The translations under genes were made by a program, and so were the position numbers. DNA of 64,000 bases from Ciborinia camelliae. Its lineage: Eukaryota > Ascomycota > Leotiomycetes > Helotiales > Sclerotiniaceae. The DNA lies in the NCBI GenBank assembly GCA_025890175.1, contig JANPYM010000012.1:1776677-1840676 (forward strand), read 5' to 3'. Positions 22,877-33,600 of this stretch are shown here, one piece after another (position 1 is the stretch's first letter; each line of letters begins with the position of its first letter). Under the pieces are notes generated by a model, which was not told where the DNA came from, did not search any database, and saw only the letters and a program-made list of their open reading frames with translations.

Positions 22877-24727
22877 ATGGACGACCTTGTCGAAGAGTTC
22901 AATTCTTTCACTGGCAATGAAGACGATCATATTGCGCGCAAATGGTTGAAAAAATACAATAACAATGTCGAAGGAGCGAGCACCGCATATTTCGAAAATT
23001 GCAAACCCACCCCCTTTCCCGCACAAGACCCCAACGAGCCAGATCTAGAAGATCTCACTGCACAGTTCATCGACATCACTGGCGCCACTGCCAACGAAGC
23101 TATATTATGGTTATTACAAGAAGATCATGATTTACAACGCGCAATTGATGAGTATGGCATCGCATTGACTCAATTATCTCCCCCGCATAATCCATCGCTC
23201 CCCCCCACAACCTTCTCAGAAGCGCTTGAGGAACCGCCTGCTCCTCCCCTCGGCGCCCCTTCCACCTGGACCGACGAAACGGCACGAAAATGGCTGGCGA
23301 CTTCTTCATCCTGGGTTGAAGGCGGGCTGGGTCCTCATTGGACGGGCATACGTATTCTGGGCACCGGTGGATTTGGCGTGGCGGGACTGTGGCAATACCG
23401 CGGGCCAGCCGAATCGGCGCCGCCAAATGAAATTCGCGAATTGTGCGTCAAGCAGACGGTGGCGGATAGGACGACCAAGCGAGATGCGTTTGAGGAAGGC
23501 CGGATTTTGAAAATCCTGGCCGAGATCGAGGAGCCCAGCGTGCATATTGTGAGGATGTATGGCGGGGTTGCGGAGGATACGTTTGAGGGGTTGAGGGTAG
23601 TGAGATTGTTTTTGGAGTTTTGTCGAGGGGGGGATTTGGGAAGCCTGGTGGAGGTGGGCGAGCGGGAGAAGAGCGGGTGCGCGGGTCCGAAGGCCGTGGG
23701 GGAGGGCGATGTTTGGGAGATCTTTGGATGTTTGGCGAAGGGCGTGGCGGTTATGGATCGTGGGACGGAAGATCCTGGAAAAAGGGACTGGGAGAAGGAT
23801 ACGGAGATTTGTCATTTTGAGTAAGTTTTCCTCGGGCCATTTTTTAATTCGTGTTTGAAAGATTGATGCATTTTGACTGGTTGATTGATTGATTGATTAA
23901 ATTGGGTCCTTAGTCTTAAGACGGAGAATAGTAAGATTTCTGCTTCGTTACGCTACTTTGCACTTGACCGCAGTGACTGATGTAAGGTGAGATAGTTCTC
24001 ATCGGGAATCACGATGAGGATCATACTCGAATGCCAATACATAAGGTGAGATATCTCAAATGCACGACCACCCTGAATCAAGTATCAACTAACCTACCTC
24101 CAGATCGCAGACTTTGGCGAAGCATTAGAGCTTCCCCGAACTCAAGACTATGATTTTGCATCAAAGACATATGAAAGAGGAGACATGACATGGTGGCCAC
24201 CGGTAACCCATCATCTTCCCTCCCCTCACCCTAAATGAGCCCCAACAAACAACTAACCCCCTTCCCCCCAACCAGGAAGAAAAGTCACGACCCGGCGGAC
24301 CCCTTCGCGCCCCACACAAAGGAACCTGTTCCAACATCTACCAAATCGGCTGTATAATGCACCACATCCTAGTCCGGCCTCTCTCGCGACCCGGGTGTTC
24401 GCCTCCATTTTTCGGCAAACTCCCGCCGGCTTCCACATCCAATATCACGCTTCTCACCCACGATACGCACGGCATTGAACTTCATCGCTTGGAGAAAATT
24501 CGACGATGTATTCGCGAAATCTCCGCGAATTGGTCATGGAATGTATGATTCGGGAACCGGCCGAGAGACCGGGGGTTTGGGGACTGTTGAGGAGGGTGGG
24601 GGAGGGGAGGAGGGCTTGTGTGAATGTGCTGGGGGAGGGCGAGGAGATGGGGATGCGGGGGGTGGAGGGTTGGTGGGGGGATGGGAATAGGATGCCGGAA
24701 CTGAGGGGTGGTGCTTCGATGTTTTGA
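22877..24727 (+). CDS. protein kinase with two N-terminal UBA-like segments (copy left of gap, one frameshift)
   Basis: Serine/threonine-type protein kinase. Exons: 22877-23820, 23914-23930, 23996-24045, 24104-24202, 24276-24727. The N-terminus has two UBA/TAP-C-like segments (DDLVEEFNSFTG and LEDLTAQFIDITGATANEA). The kinase domain shows GTGGFG, CVKQ (ATP lysine), HFDLKTEN in place of HRDLKxxN, and IADFGEA. The catalytic-loop Asp and the DFG Asp are present, so it should be active despite the missing Arg. Near 24501 one base is missing relative to the second copy (CGACGATG versus CGAGCGATG), breaking the last ~75 codons; with that base the protein is 520 residues. The ATG at 22877 is the first in the open frame; an earlier exon may exist. 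Confidence 0.7.
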
Positions 24728-25473
24728 GGTTGGGGCAGGGACGAGCATTTAGTATTTAGAATTTTTTTCACTTTAAGCTGGACTGACTGCCATTTCTGAT
24801 TCACAATTGCTATGAAACTTTCTTCCAACAATGCTTGTAGAGATTTACCTTTACATGCCTACCTAGGTAATATTATGCGTTTGTTGATATCGTTCGTCAC
24901 GAAGGTATAAGTAAGGATAGATGGCTCGCATTTGGAGTGTTGAAAGAAAGAAAGATATACCAATGATTGATGGAGATTACATTATATCATATTATAGCCA
25001 CCTAGATAGGTAGGTATTTCACTATTGTGAAAGATTGGAAAAGTTCTCTAACACTTAGGATATGATACCACAGTGACTTACGAGTAGAATCGGCTGGCTT
25101 GAAACCTGGGTAGATAACTTATGGAAGCTCCTAGCACTAAGATGTACAAAGAAAGTTTATAGAGTCGAGTAAAGATTTGGAAGACCTTGAGATACATATA
25201 GACTAGATGAATTATCATAATAAAGCGGTTTATCAAATGACTAATCGATAATAAAGATTTTTCATTTTCGAAGTCGTGTTTGTCTTTTATTGAACTTTGT
25301 TCCTTTCAATTTCGTCCCAGGGCTTCCAAACAAAGAAATGAAAGGAGATGTTCTGATAGTTCGTGCAGGTTTATAATTCTCAGACTTGGAGAAGAACTGA
25401 GAATCCCAGTGTATATTTATTTATTTTTCCAAACTTCATTTCTTCTCAAGCCCGATCAATAGATCAATACAAG
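24728..25473. other. kinase-RING intergenic spacer, first copy
   Basis: Contains an ACCTAGGT palindrome at 24861 and no gene. It is duplicated at 26508-27253 by the assembly redundancy. Confidence 0.6.
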
Positions 25474-25523
25474 ATGTGTCTAAGAGCCATTGTTCGATAC
25501 GAATACTGTGGACAAAGGCCATA
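25474..25523 (+). pseudogene. 5' fragment of the RING-finger gene, cut at the gap
   Basis: The first 50 nt of the RING-H2 gene, identical to 27254-27303, then Ns. Most likely an assembly artefact rather than a true truncated gene. Confidence 0.85.
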
Positions 25524-25533
25524 NNNNNNNNNN
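25524..25533. other. assembly gap (10 N)
   Basis: Ten Ns, probably a nominal-length scaffold gap. The flanking direct repeat indicates a negative gap: the two sides overlap by about 1.77 kb. Confidence 0.97.
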
Positions 25534-26507
25534 GGATCGTGGGACGGAAGATCCTGGAAAAAGGGACTGGGAGAAGGATACGGAGATTTGTCATTTTGAG
25601 TAAGTTTTCCTCGGGCCATTTTTTAATTCGTGTTTGAAAGATTGATGCATTTTGACTGGTTGATTGATTGATTGATTAAATTGGGTCCTTAGTCTTAAGA
25701 CGGAGAATAGTAAGATTTCTGCTTCGTTACGCTACTTTGCACTTGACCGCAGTGACTGATGTAAGGTGAGATAGTTCTCATCGGGAATCACGATGAGGAT
25801 CATACTCGAATGCCAATACATAAGGTGAGATATCTCAAATGCACGACCACCCTGAATCAAGTATCAACTAACCTACCTCCAGATCGCAGACTTTGGCGAA
25901 GCATTAGAGCTTCCCCGAACTCAAGACTATGATTTTGCATCAAAGACATATGAAAGAGGAGACATGACATGGTGGCCACCGGTAACCCATCATCTTCCCT
26001 CCCCTCACCCTAAATGAGCCCCAACAAACAACTAACCCCCTTCCCCCCAACCAGGAAGAAAAGTCACGACCCGGCGGACCCCTTCGCGCCCCACACAAAG
26101 GAACCTGTTCCAACATCTACCAAATCGGCTGTATAATGCACCACATCCTAGTCCGGCCTCTCTCGCGACCCGGGTGTTCGCCTCCATTTTTCGGCAAACT
26201 CCCGCCGGCTTCCACATCCAATATCACGCTTCTCACCCACGATACGCACGGCATTGAACTTCATCGCTTGGAGAAAATTCGAGCGATGTATTCGCGAAAT
26301 CTCCGCGAATTGGTCATGGAATGTATGATTCGGGAACCGGCCGAGAGACCGGGGGTTTGGGGACTGTTGAGGAGGGTGGGGGAGGGGAGGAGGGCTTGTG
26401 TGAATGTGCTGGGGGAGGGCGAGGAGATGGGGATGCGGGGGGTGGAGGGTTGGTGGGGGGATGGGAATAGGATGCCGGAACTGAGGGGTGGTGCTTCGAT
26501 GTTTTGA
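25534..26507 (+). pseudogene. kinase 3' part, second copy (artefactual duplicate with intact frame)
   Basis: Starts inside the first kinase exon and contains the remaining exons, from the catalytic loop to the stop at 26505-26507. It has no 5' half. Its last exon reads through without the frameshift of the first copy. Treat both as one gene in a corrected assembly. Confidence 0.85.
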
Positions 26508-27253
26508 GGTTGGGGCAGGGACGAGCATTTAGTATTTAGAATTTTTTTCACTTTAAGCTGGACTGACTGCCATTTCTGATTCACAATTGCTATGAAACTT
26601 TCTTCCAACAATGCTTGTAGAGATTTACCTTTACATGCCTACCTAGGTAATATTATGCGTTTGTTGATATCGTTCGTCACGAAGGTATAAGTAAGGATAG
26701 ATGGCTCGCATTTGGAGTGTTGAAAGAAAGAAAGATATACCAATGATTGATGGAGATTACATTATATCATATTATAGCCACCTAGATAGGTAGGTATTTC
26801 ACTATTGTGAAAGATTGGAAAAGTTCTCTAACACTTAGGATATGATACCACAGTGACTTACGAGTAGAATCGGCTGGCTTGAAACCTGGGTAGATAACTT
26901 ATGGAAGCTCCTAGCACTAAGATGTACAAAGAAAGTTTATAGAGTCGAGTAAAGATTTGGAAGACCTTGAGATACATATAGACTAGATGAATTATCATAA
27001 TAAAGCGGTTTATCAAATGACTAATCGATAATAAAGATTTTTCATTTTCGAAGTCGTGTTTGTCTTTTATTGAACTTTGTTCCTTTCAATTTCGTCCCAG
27101 GGCTTCCAAACAAAGAAATGAAAGGAGATGTTCTGATAGTTCGTGCAGGTTTATAATTCTCAGACTTGGAGAAGAACTGAGAATCCCAGTGTATATTTAT
27201 TTATTTTTCCAAACTTCATTTCTTCTCAAGCCCGATCAATAGATCAATACAAG
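26508..27253. other. kinase-RING intergenic spacer, second copy
   Basis: Same content as 24728-25473, with ACCTAGGT at 26641. It carries the promoter of the RING-finger gene. Confidence 0.6.
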
Positions 27254-28789
27254 ATGTGTCTAAGAGCCATTGTTCGATACGAATACTGTGGACAAAGGCC
27301 ATACTCATGGATTGTACGATCCTGTAGACCCCAACAGAAAGGAACCTGTAACGATATCCACACCACGATACTGGGCATAGCCGACTTCTGTCCCGATTGC
27401 TATCTGCGGATCGATCCCCGGCCCATATCTCTGCACTCGGATGTTCCATCGCACAAACGAGCCGATGAATATTGGGAGTTTGATATGCTTCTCTTGCGCG
27501 GAGATGACAGTCGAGCGAGGAAAGCCCGTGCGATTTTTGATCGAGCGCAGACGTTCCTCGCGGAAACTTATCCGCCGGATCAGATACAGAATCTTGGGTT
27601 ATTTTCCTCCCACGAGAGGATGTCTGAGGATGTTTATCGGCATCTCTGGATGGTCCTGAATGTTTATCTGCAACCATATCTGTGGTTTCACATCCGGGCC
27701 GGGCGAGGAGCCGAGGTATCCCTCGATGATCGCATGATCATGTTACAATTACGAGAAGCGTGGCTTCAAGATACCGCGTTTGATTATATCGAAAGGAGCA
27801 TGAAGCGCGATGACGGGGAGGGAAAATGGAGAAGTTTGATGGGCGCCCAAGCACTCTGGATATCAACCCTGGTCGAAAATCCTCCCGATGAGCCCTGTCC
27901 CATCTGTCAATTCGACCAGCTCCCCGCTCAAAAGACCATCAGTCTTCCATGTGGTCATATGTTTCATGAAGAATGTCTTGGGCTTGCTGTCAATGCCACA
28001 CTATGTCCCATGTGCCGGAGGCCCTCACGTGGTCCCATGGAAGATGTCAGCATGCCACTCTATGGACCCATGCCTGCATGGCTAGACGCCATAGCACCAT
28101 TCCATCGCCATCGAAACGTGGAAGAGATGCTTGCGCAGCCTCCACCTACATTGGGAGAGATAGCTCGATTAGAACGAGCGTTCGAGGAAGCTCAGGATCA
28201 AGCTACCAAGATGTTTGAGGAAGTATTGGAAAACATGCACGTCCTTGCAGTAGCTCGGCAAACAGTGAAGATTCTCGAGGAAATGTTTGTGGATCACATT
28301 GATGCCATCGAACCGTCTGATTGGGACAAGCTCAATGCAGCCTATGTGAAGATGCCCGAGACATTCCAAGAGGAGGTAGCCAAATACGAGATATTGATTG
28401 AGAATCATAGGACCGCCCTCCAGGATTATGAGACGGCACATCAAACCCATCTCACCAACGCGCATAACTTGGAAGTGCTGGAACCGACTCTCCGACTACA
28501 TCAATGGCGAGAGCGAGCGACAGCGTTGGAGATCTATCGGCTGGAAAAGACCAAACATCAGGATGAAGAAGCGTTGGAGGGTATTTATGCTAAGTGTTTG
28601 CCGATGGATCTGGTCATCGAGCTCCGCGACGCTAGGATGGGTCCTCATGGGGAGGATAGTGCGGAGAGAATTTTGCATATTTCGGAAAATTTGTGGAGAG
28701 ACTGTTTAGTTGCCCGCGAAGAAGCTGCAGATGCTTTGGACTATGCTTCGTTTCATCGGGATTTACATCGTAAAAAAAGTCGGGAATGA
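27254..28789 (+). CDS. RING-H2 finger protein, likely E3 ubiquitin ligase
   Basis: Intronless gene for 511 residues. A RING-H2 domain lies near residues 217-257: CPIC, then CGHMFHEEC, then CPMC, giving the C3H2C3 zinc-binding order. The N-terminal ~60 residues hold further cysteines (CGQRP, FCPDCY) that may form a separate small zinc site. Downstream of the RING the protein is long, charged and probably coiled coil (repeated Glu/Lys/Leu/Arg-rich helices to the end). The start at 27254 gives MCLRAIVRYEYCG, a common opening of related fungal proteins. It most likely transfers ubiquitin as an E3; substrate unknown. The upstream neighbour is a kinase with UBA-like segments, so a shared ubiquitin-linked role is conceivable but unproven. 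Confidence 0.75.
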   Translation: MCLRAIVRYEYCGQRPYSWIVRSCRPQQKGTCNDIHTTILGIADFCPDCYLRIDPRPISLHSDVPSHKRADEYWEFDMLLLRGDDSRARKARAIFDRAQTFLAETYPPDQIQNLGLFSSHERMSEDVYRHLWMVLNVYLQPYLWFHIRAGRGAEVSLDDRMIMLQLREAWLQDTAFDYIERSMKRDDGEGKWRSLMGAQALWISTLVENPPDEPCPICQFDQLPAQKTISLPCGHMFHEECLGLAVNATLCPMCRRPSRGPMEDVSMPLYGPMPAWLDAIAPFHRHRNVEEMLAQPPPTLGEIARLERAFEEAQDQATKMFEEVLENMHVLAVARQTVKILEEMFVDHIDAIEPSDWDKLNAAYVKMPETFQEEVAKYEILIENHRTALQDYETAHQTHLTNAHNLEVLEPTLRLHQWRERATALEIYRLEKTKHQDEEALEGIYAKCLPMDLVIELRDARMGPHGEDSAERILHISENLWRDCLVAREEAADALDYASFHRDLHRKKSRE

Positions 28790-30207
28790 GGAAGTGGACT
28801 TATCTCAAGACTTTAGCGAGATTCCTAATAATTAATCCCTTTAACGTAATCATGTGTTGCCATGACTTATAAAAAAGAAATCGTGATGTTTTACTTGTTC
28901 CCGTCTGTCAGTCATACCATAAGTGTATCCAACAATCCAGCTAGTCCAGCTAGGGTTGTAGATTTGAGTTAACAGTCAGTCTGCATGTAACATATAACAT
29001 ATAACATACGTTAATTGATTGAATTAATGTTCTAAAGAAAGATATTTAAATATCCATCTATGTATAGTATATCTATGCCACAGCCCAGCCCAGCTACTGC
29101 ATCTACTGTAATAGTAATTCAATCTTCAAGTTTAACTTCATACCTAGGTATCATATAAATGCAAATAATGCAAATGATCCTATCCTGCCTATCTTACACA
29201 TATATGATATAATATGATAGATATAACCCGGCCCAAAATATTTTTTGATTCTTTTTTCCGCCATTCACTCTATATTTCTTTTATATAAAATCAGAGAAAG
29301 TAGATCGGAAGGAATAAATGAATCACTAGCGGGAAGCTGAACCCACCGCATTCCAATTTTCTACATTCCAATCCTTTAAATTTCAAATTTCAAATTTCTC
29401 CCTCCTTTCTCCTGTCTTGACTCCTCGGTTTATTCTCTTAATTGTCAAGAGTATGACTCCGAGCAGGTGTATGATGGAAGCATAGGATTGGATTAAGGTT
29501 CTAGTGGTAGAATACAGCGCTGTATTCTATCACCACTACCGCTGCCCCGTACGCGGGGCGGACGCGTACGTTAAGCTACCCTACATGGTATCCGCTCAAC
29601 TAACATTAATTTCTTTTTGATTTTTGGAATCATTTTCGGAACCAAGCATGAGCACCTGCTACCATGTAGGACCGAACCAGACCAGGTAGGTTTCCAGGAA
29701 GTAAAGTAAGGTAAAGTCCTCAAGGTAAGGTGAGGAGGGAAGATATACGATACGATACGGTATCAGCACCCTCTTCTTATTTTGTTGGAGCCATGATATG
29801 ATATGATATGACTTGAGTTGAGTACCTGGAAGATATGACTGACAGACAGGAAGGAAGGCAGGCAGGGAAGGAGGACTGCGGCATGAGGTTCTAAGCTCGT
29901 TTGATTGAGTTTCTTTATTGGCGGCTGGATGGATGGATGGATGGATGGATGGTTCGCGTTTAAATTCGATTCGAGGAGCTATGATATGATATGACTGACC
30001 CTGCTGGAAGGAGAGGAGAGGAGAGTGAGAGTGAGAAAGAAGAGAAGCGACGCGGTGTCATCATCTATCTACCTTGTCGTTCTCCTCATAAAAAACCAGC
30101 CGTGAGATGAGAAGAGAAGAGAAAGACGCTTCGAGCCACTCCACTCCACTCCACTCCCCTACCCATTTACAATTCCCAACCACGTCAACCACGTCAACCA
30201 TCTCAAA
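28790..30207. other. AT-rich spacer with hairpins and microsatellites
   Basis: No gene seen. It contains the hairpin pair at 29503-29559, (GGAT)n at about 29926-29952, and TGATA-type repeats near 29795-29815 and 29980-29995. Confidence 0.6.
29503..29559. repeat. two adjacent strong inverted repeats
   Basis: AGTGGTAGAATACAGC (29503-29518) is followed directly by GCTGTATTCTATCACCACT (29519-29537), a near-perfect palindrome with a 3-nt bulge. Seven bases later GCCCCG-TACG-CGGGGC (29544-29559) forms a 6-bp GC stem with a 4-nt loop. Confidence 0.75.
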
Positions 30208-30681
30208 CTATTTGCGTTCTTTCAGTTTGGGGGCGCCAAGATCCACCGGAAGAAGAGCTGGAATCAAAGAACCATATTCCACCTTCTTGGTAGCATTTCC
30301 AAATTTATGTTTAGCGACCGGAGGAAGAGGTATAGGAAGGAGACCCGGAAGCAAGGAGCCATGTTCGACTTTCTGGATGGGTTTTTGGGATGTGGGTTTT
30401 ACGGGAGGGGGAGTGCTGGGGAGGAGACCGTGGATTAATGAGGCGTCGTTGGATTTCTTGCCCGTGGAAATGTCTTTTTTCATCGTGGAGGCGAAGAGCT
30501 TTGGGATGTCCATGTGGTTTTGGTCACGTTGGGATAGTGCGGGGTGTTCTAAAGACCTCGAGGATATGGTTGGGGCGTGGAGATCTTCGAGCGGCATGTC
30601 TCTCTTGATTACAGCTGATGTGGTGAGAGAGGTGATGGCGAATGCGACGAGCGCGAGGAAGAGAATGGATTGATTATGCAT
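30208..30681 (-). CDS. small secreted repeat protein with dibasic sites
   Basis: Intronless 157-residue protein, not recognised. The N-terminus is a clear signal peptide (MHNQSILFLALVAFAITSLTTSA) followed by a KR pair that suits Kex2-type cleavage. The C-terminal half holds three imperfect repeats around SLIHGLLP, SLLPGLLP and SLIPALLP. Each is followed by a Pro-rich stretch ending in Lys, and the repeats are separated by Lys-rich linkers (GKK, QK, TKK). Only the signal cysteine-free secreted form is predicted: there are no cysteines, unlike typical effectors. It could be a kexin-processed repeat precursor of short peptides or a cell-wall or secreted effector-like protein. No UstY-like (DUF3328) gene lies beside it. 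Confidence 0.6.
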   Translation of the reverse strand: MHNQSILFLALVAFAITSLTTSAVIKRDMPLEDLHAPTISSRSLEHPALSQRDQNHMDIPKLFASTMKKDISTGKKSNDASLIHGLLPSTPPPVKPTSQKPIQKVEHGSLLPGLLPIPLPPVAKHKFGNATKKVEYGSLIPALLPVDLGAPKLKERK

Positions 30682-33600
30682 CGGTAGGTAGGTATTGAAT
30701 ATAATTTATGAAGTATGTATGTACTGTAATATCTATTGTATTGAAATAGAGGGGGGGATAAAAAAGAAACGACAGAGAGATTGATTGAAAGAAAGAAAGG
30801 ATGGGAAAATAAACGTGTGTGGGCAACGCCAAGGAAAAAGTACTTGTAACAAATTGTCTGTGGTGTATGTGGTGTTTGAGTTTATATATACAAGGCAAGA
30901 CCATGTTGCAATCCAACTAATTGTATTATACAGTAAGGATGGTAGGTAACTTTTTCATTTATTCAATAATTTATTCAACAACCTTACTGTCCTCCGTACG
31001 CTGAGAATTGGGAGTCTTCAATTATATACAGTATCAATAATCCAAAGTCTTGGGCCAAACCTACGGGGCGGTGCGGTGCGGTACTGTATCTGAATTCATG
31101 CAACACTTCTCGACATGAATGATGGATCAGATCAGATATCGATACAATATTTGGTAAGAAATGTCGACGTCCCTTCAACAAATAAGCTTCCTGGGGTTTT
31201 GTTCTCCGCCCTCACTCCTCCTCCTCCTCCTCCTCCTCCTTGGTGTTGTCAGTGCGCATCGAATCATACTGTACCTACCTAGTACCTTGGGTGGTTTTGA
31301 GATTGGGCAACAAAACGAAACAAAAACGTATGTGAAACGATCTGAACTGGAAAATCAAAGTCTGGTATCTCTGATCATTGATATTGGATGAATTGTATCA
31401 GAACCGGAATGCTAATTAGATCGCAACACTTCCTCTCCAGCTACCTAAGGTAGGTAGGTATGTTAGTCTATCCATCAAACTTGAAACCTAGCCAAAACAT
31501 TTCCCAACTCAACTGTAACGATCAACTCTTATGCATACGAGACATGAAGTTATAGAGGTTACCTACTATAGGTAATATAGGGTTGCTGCATCCATGCTAT
31601 TACGATCGACACCTTAGGCGACGTTTTTTTTCAGAACCGCCCAATTAGATGAATCTTCGACATCATGTAGACCAGGTATGGTATATTATTAATTTATTAT
31701 TATTGTTGTGTTTATTAGGATTTTCTTGGAATGTCAAATCAATGGAAGCTTTCCTGGGGACAAGTCTAATAAATGCATTGAGAAATGAGATTTGATGGCT
31801 GGGCAGATTGGATTCGACTCCGAGTATGGGTTGAGAAATTATATATCTCGAGAACCGAGATCGAATGATGTAGGTATTGTAAGGTCGGGAGTTTTATATT
31901 AAGTGGGAAAGGGATGGTTTCATTCATAACTAGCTAAACTAAACTATTTATACTAATAGAATGAGAGAATGATTATGTAATCGATGACACATCATATCTG
32001 TCTCCACAGTATCGTAAGGAGTACAGAGTAAACTTCATTTTACTTTACTTTATTTAATGAAGAAGAAACGCAAACATGTTATTCTTTATTCCAACTTCCA
32101 AGGTCACCAAACATGAGTCTCTCAAAAAAGCGGCATTAAGTGGCAGAAAAAGCATGAGTTTCTATCATACACCAGCCATAACCCCGCCAGCCACACACAA
32201 ACCAGCCACACACCCCCTCCGCATCATTCCATGTTTATCAACTCACAATCAATGAAACAATCGTAGGAAGATCCCAATTCCTCAAACAGGATAATTAGAG
32301 TATATCATAGGTATCATATCAATCCATATCATATCACCACCCAAGTGTTGGTATATCTATCGATCGAACTTCCACCTTCCTTTCCACCTTCCTTTCCACT
32401 ATAGATTCAACCCATCCCAACCCAACCCAACAAATCACAAAATACTTCAAAATCCACGCCTCTTTTTCAAATCCTCAAACTTGCTATACTATAAGTTGTA
32501 AGTTGTGAGTTGCAATATGTTATTATCATATCAAGTTGTCACACATCTAAAGTAAATCCAATAGATTGATTTGATTGATTGATTAACATTAGCCTAATAA
32601 GAATGCTGATCTGATCATCAGTACATACTTAGTACCTCCCTACCATGATATGTATCACTGGGAGATTAAGATGTACACCGAACCCCCGACCGGATTTGGG
32701 AATTATAATTTATAATACCTACCTATACCTACAGTACCTGTGAAATGCAGTAATCTGAAACGATGAATAAATCCGGGCATTGCAAATGGCAAATGGCAAA
32801 TGGCAAAGGGCATCAAGATTGTTCGAAAAGATCATGGCTAGGCTGGCCTAAGTTAATCCAACCAAAGCTGATAATGACCTCAGGAACCTAAGGAATCTGA
32901 GGTTGATTATATTATCGCGATATTAAATTTTGTTTTTTTGTGGGGGGATTTCCTTTTTTTTTTGGTATTCCTAGCCTGCTACTAGTGACGAATTTTATTG
33001 GACTTATTGTATTGTTGTAGTGACGATCGAGCTAATGTATTTCGAACTTTTTTCTAACAACACATTTTAAAAGAGACGGATTTGTTAAAGATCGATCCAC
33101 GATCATCCGTTTCCGTTTCCGTTTCCGTTTCCTGAGATCTGGATTCCTGGCTTCAATAGAGTCAAGACTCAGATGTGCGAATAGCTTACCCAGTATATCG
33201 GTATGTAGGTACGAATACCTAGATTGGGGATCTGCAAATAGTTAACTAGAAGACAAGTGGTCTGGATAGAATCTATTGGGTTGGTTGATTGGGGATGAAA
33301 TACTGGTCATTGACATACCGAAGCCTGTGTAGTACCTTGGATAGAGCAGCCCGGAGCTTTTTCTCGGCACCATGGTGTTGCGGATCAAGCGCTTGATGAA
33401 CCGTTCGTTGTGCCGAGATGGTTAATTATTTAATTATACAGTCTGGTTAATTGGTAGAAGCTGCCATATTCTCCTCTCCTCTCCTCTTCTCTACTATACT
33501 ATTCGTCATTAAGTAATATGCTAATTACAGGCATAGGTAGAAAGAAACTCGAATGGTTATAATACTGGATGAAACATTCATTCCTAGTCTAGTCTAGTCT

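Larger units (their letters stand above)
23755..25523 (+). repeat. 1.77 kb direct repeat left of the assembly gap
   Basis: Base-for-base the same as 25534-27303 apart from one missing G near 24502. It includes the kinase 3' part, the whole intergenic spacer and the first 50 nt of the RING gene. It ends exactly at the N run, and its partner begins exactly after it, as expected if two overlapping contig ends were scaffolded without merging. Confidence 0.92.
25534..27303 (+). repeat. 1.77 kb direct repeat right of the assembly gap
   Basis: Partner of 23755-25523. This copy keeps the G that restores the kinase frame near 26282 and runs into the complete RING gene, so it is the better version of the shared sequence. 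Confidence 0.92.

Noticed and set aside
23755..27303. Genuine tandem duplication of the kinase 3' end
   Set aside because: The repeat borders coincide with the N gap and the copies are identical except for one base, so an assembly overlap is far more likely.
30107..30673. 188-codon plus-strand frame opposite the secreted repeat protein
   Set aside because: The minus-strand frame has a signal peptide and ordered repeats; the plus-strand one has neither.
31161..31391. 76-codon frame with an apparent signal peptide
   Set aside because: The leucine run is a translated CTC microsatellite; there is no further support.
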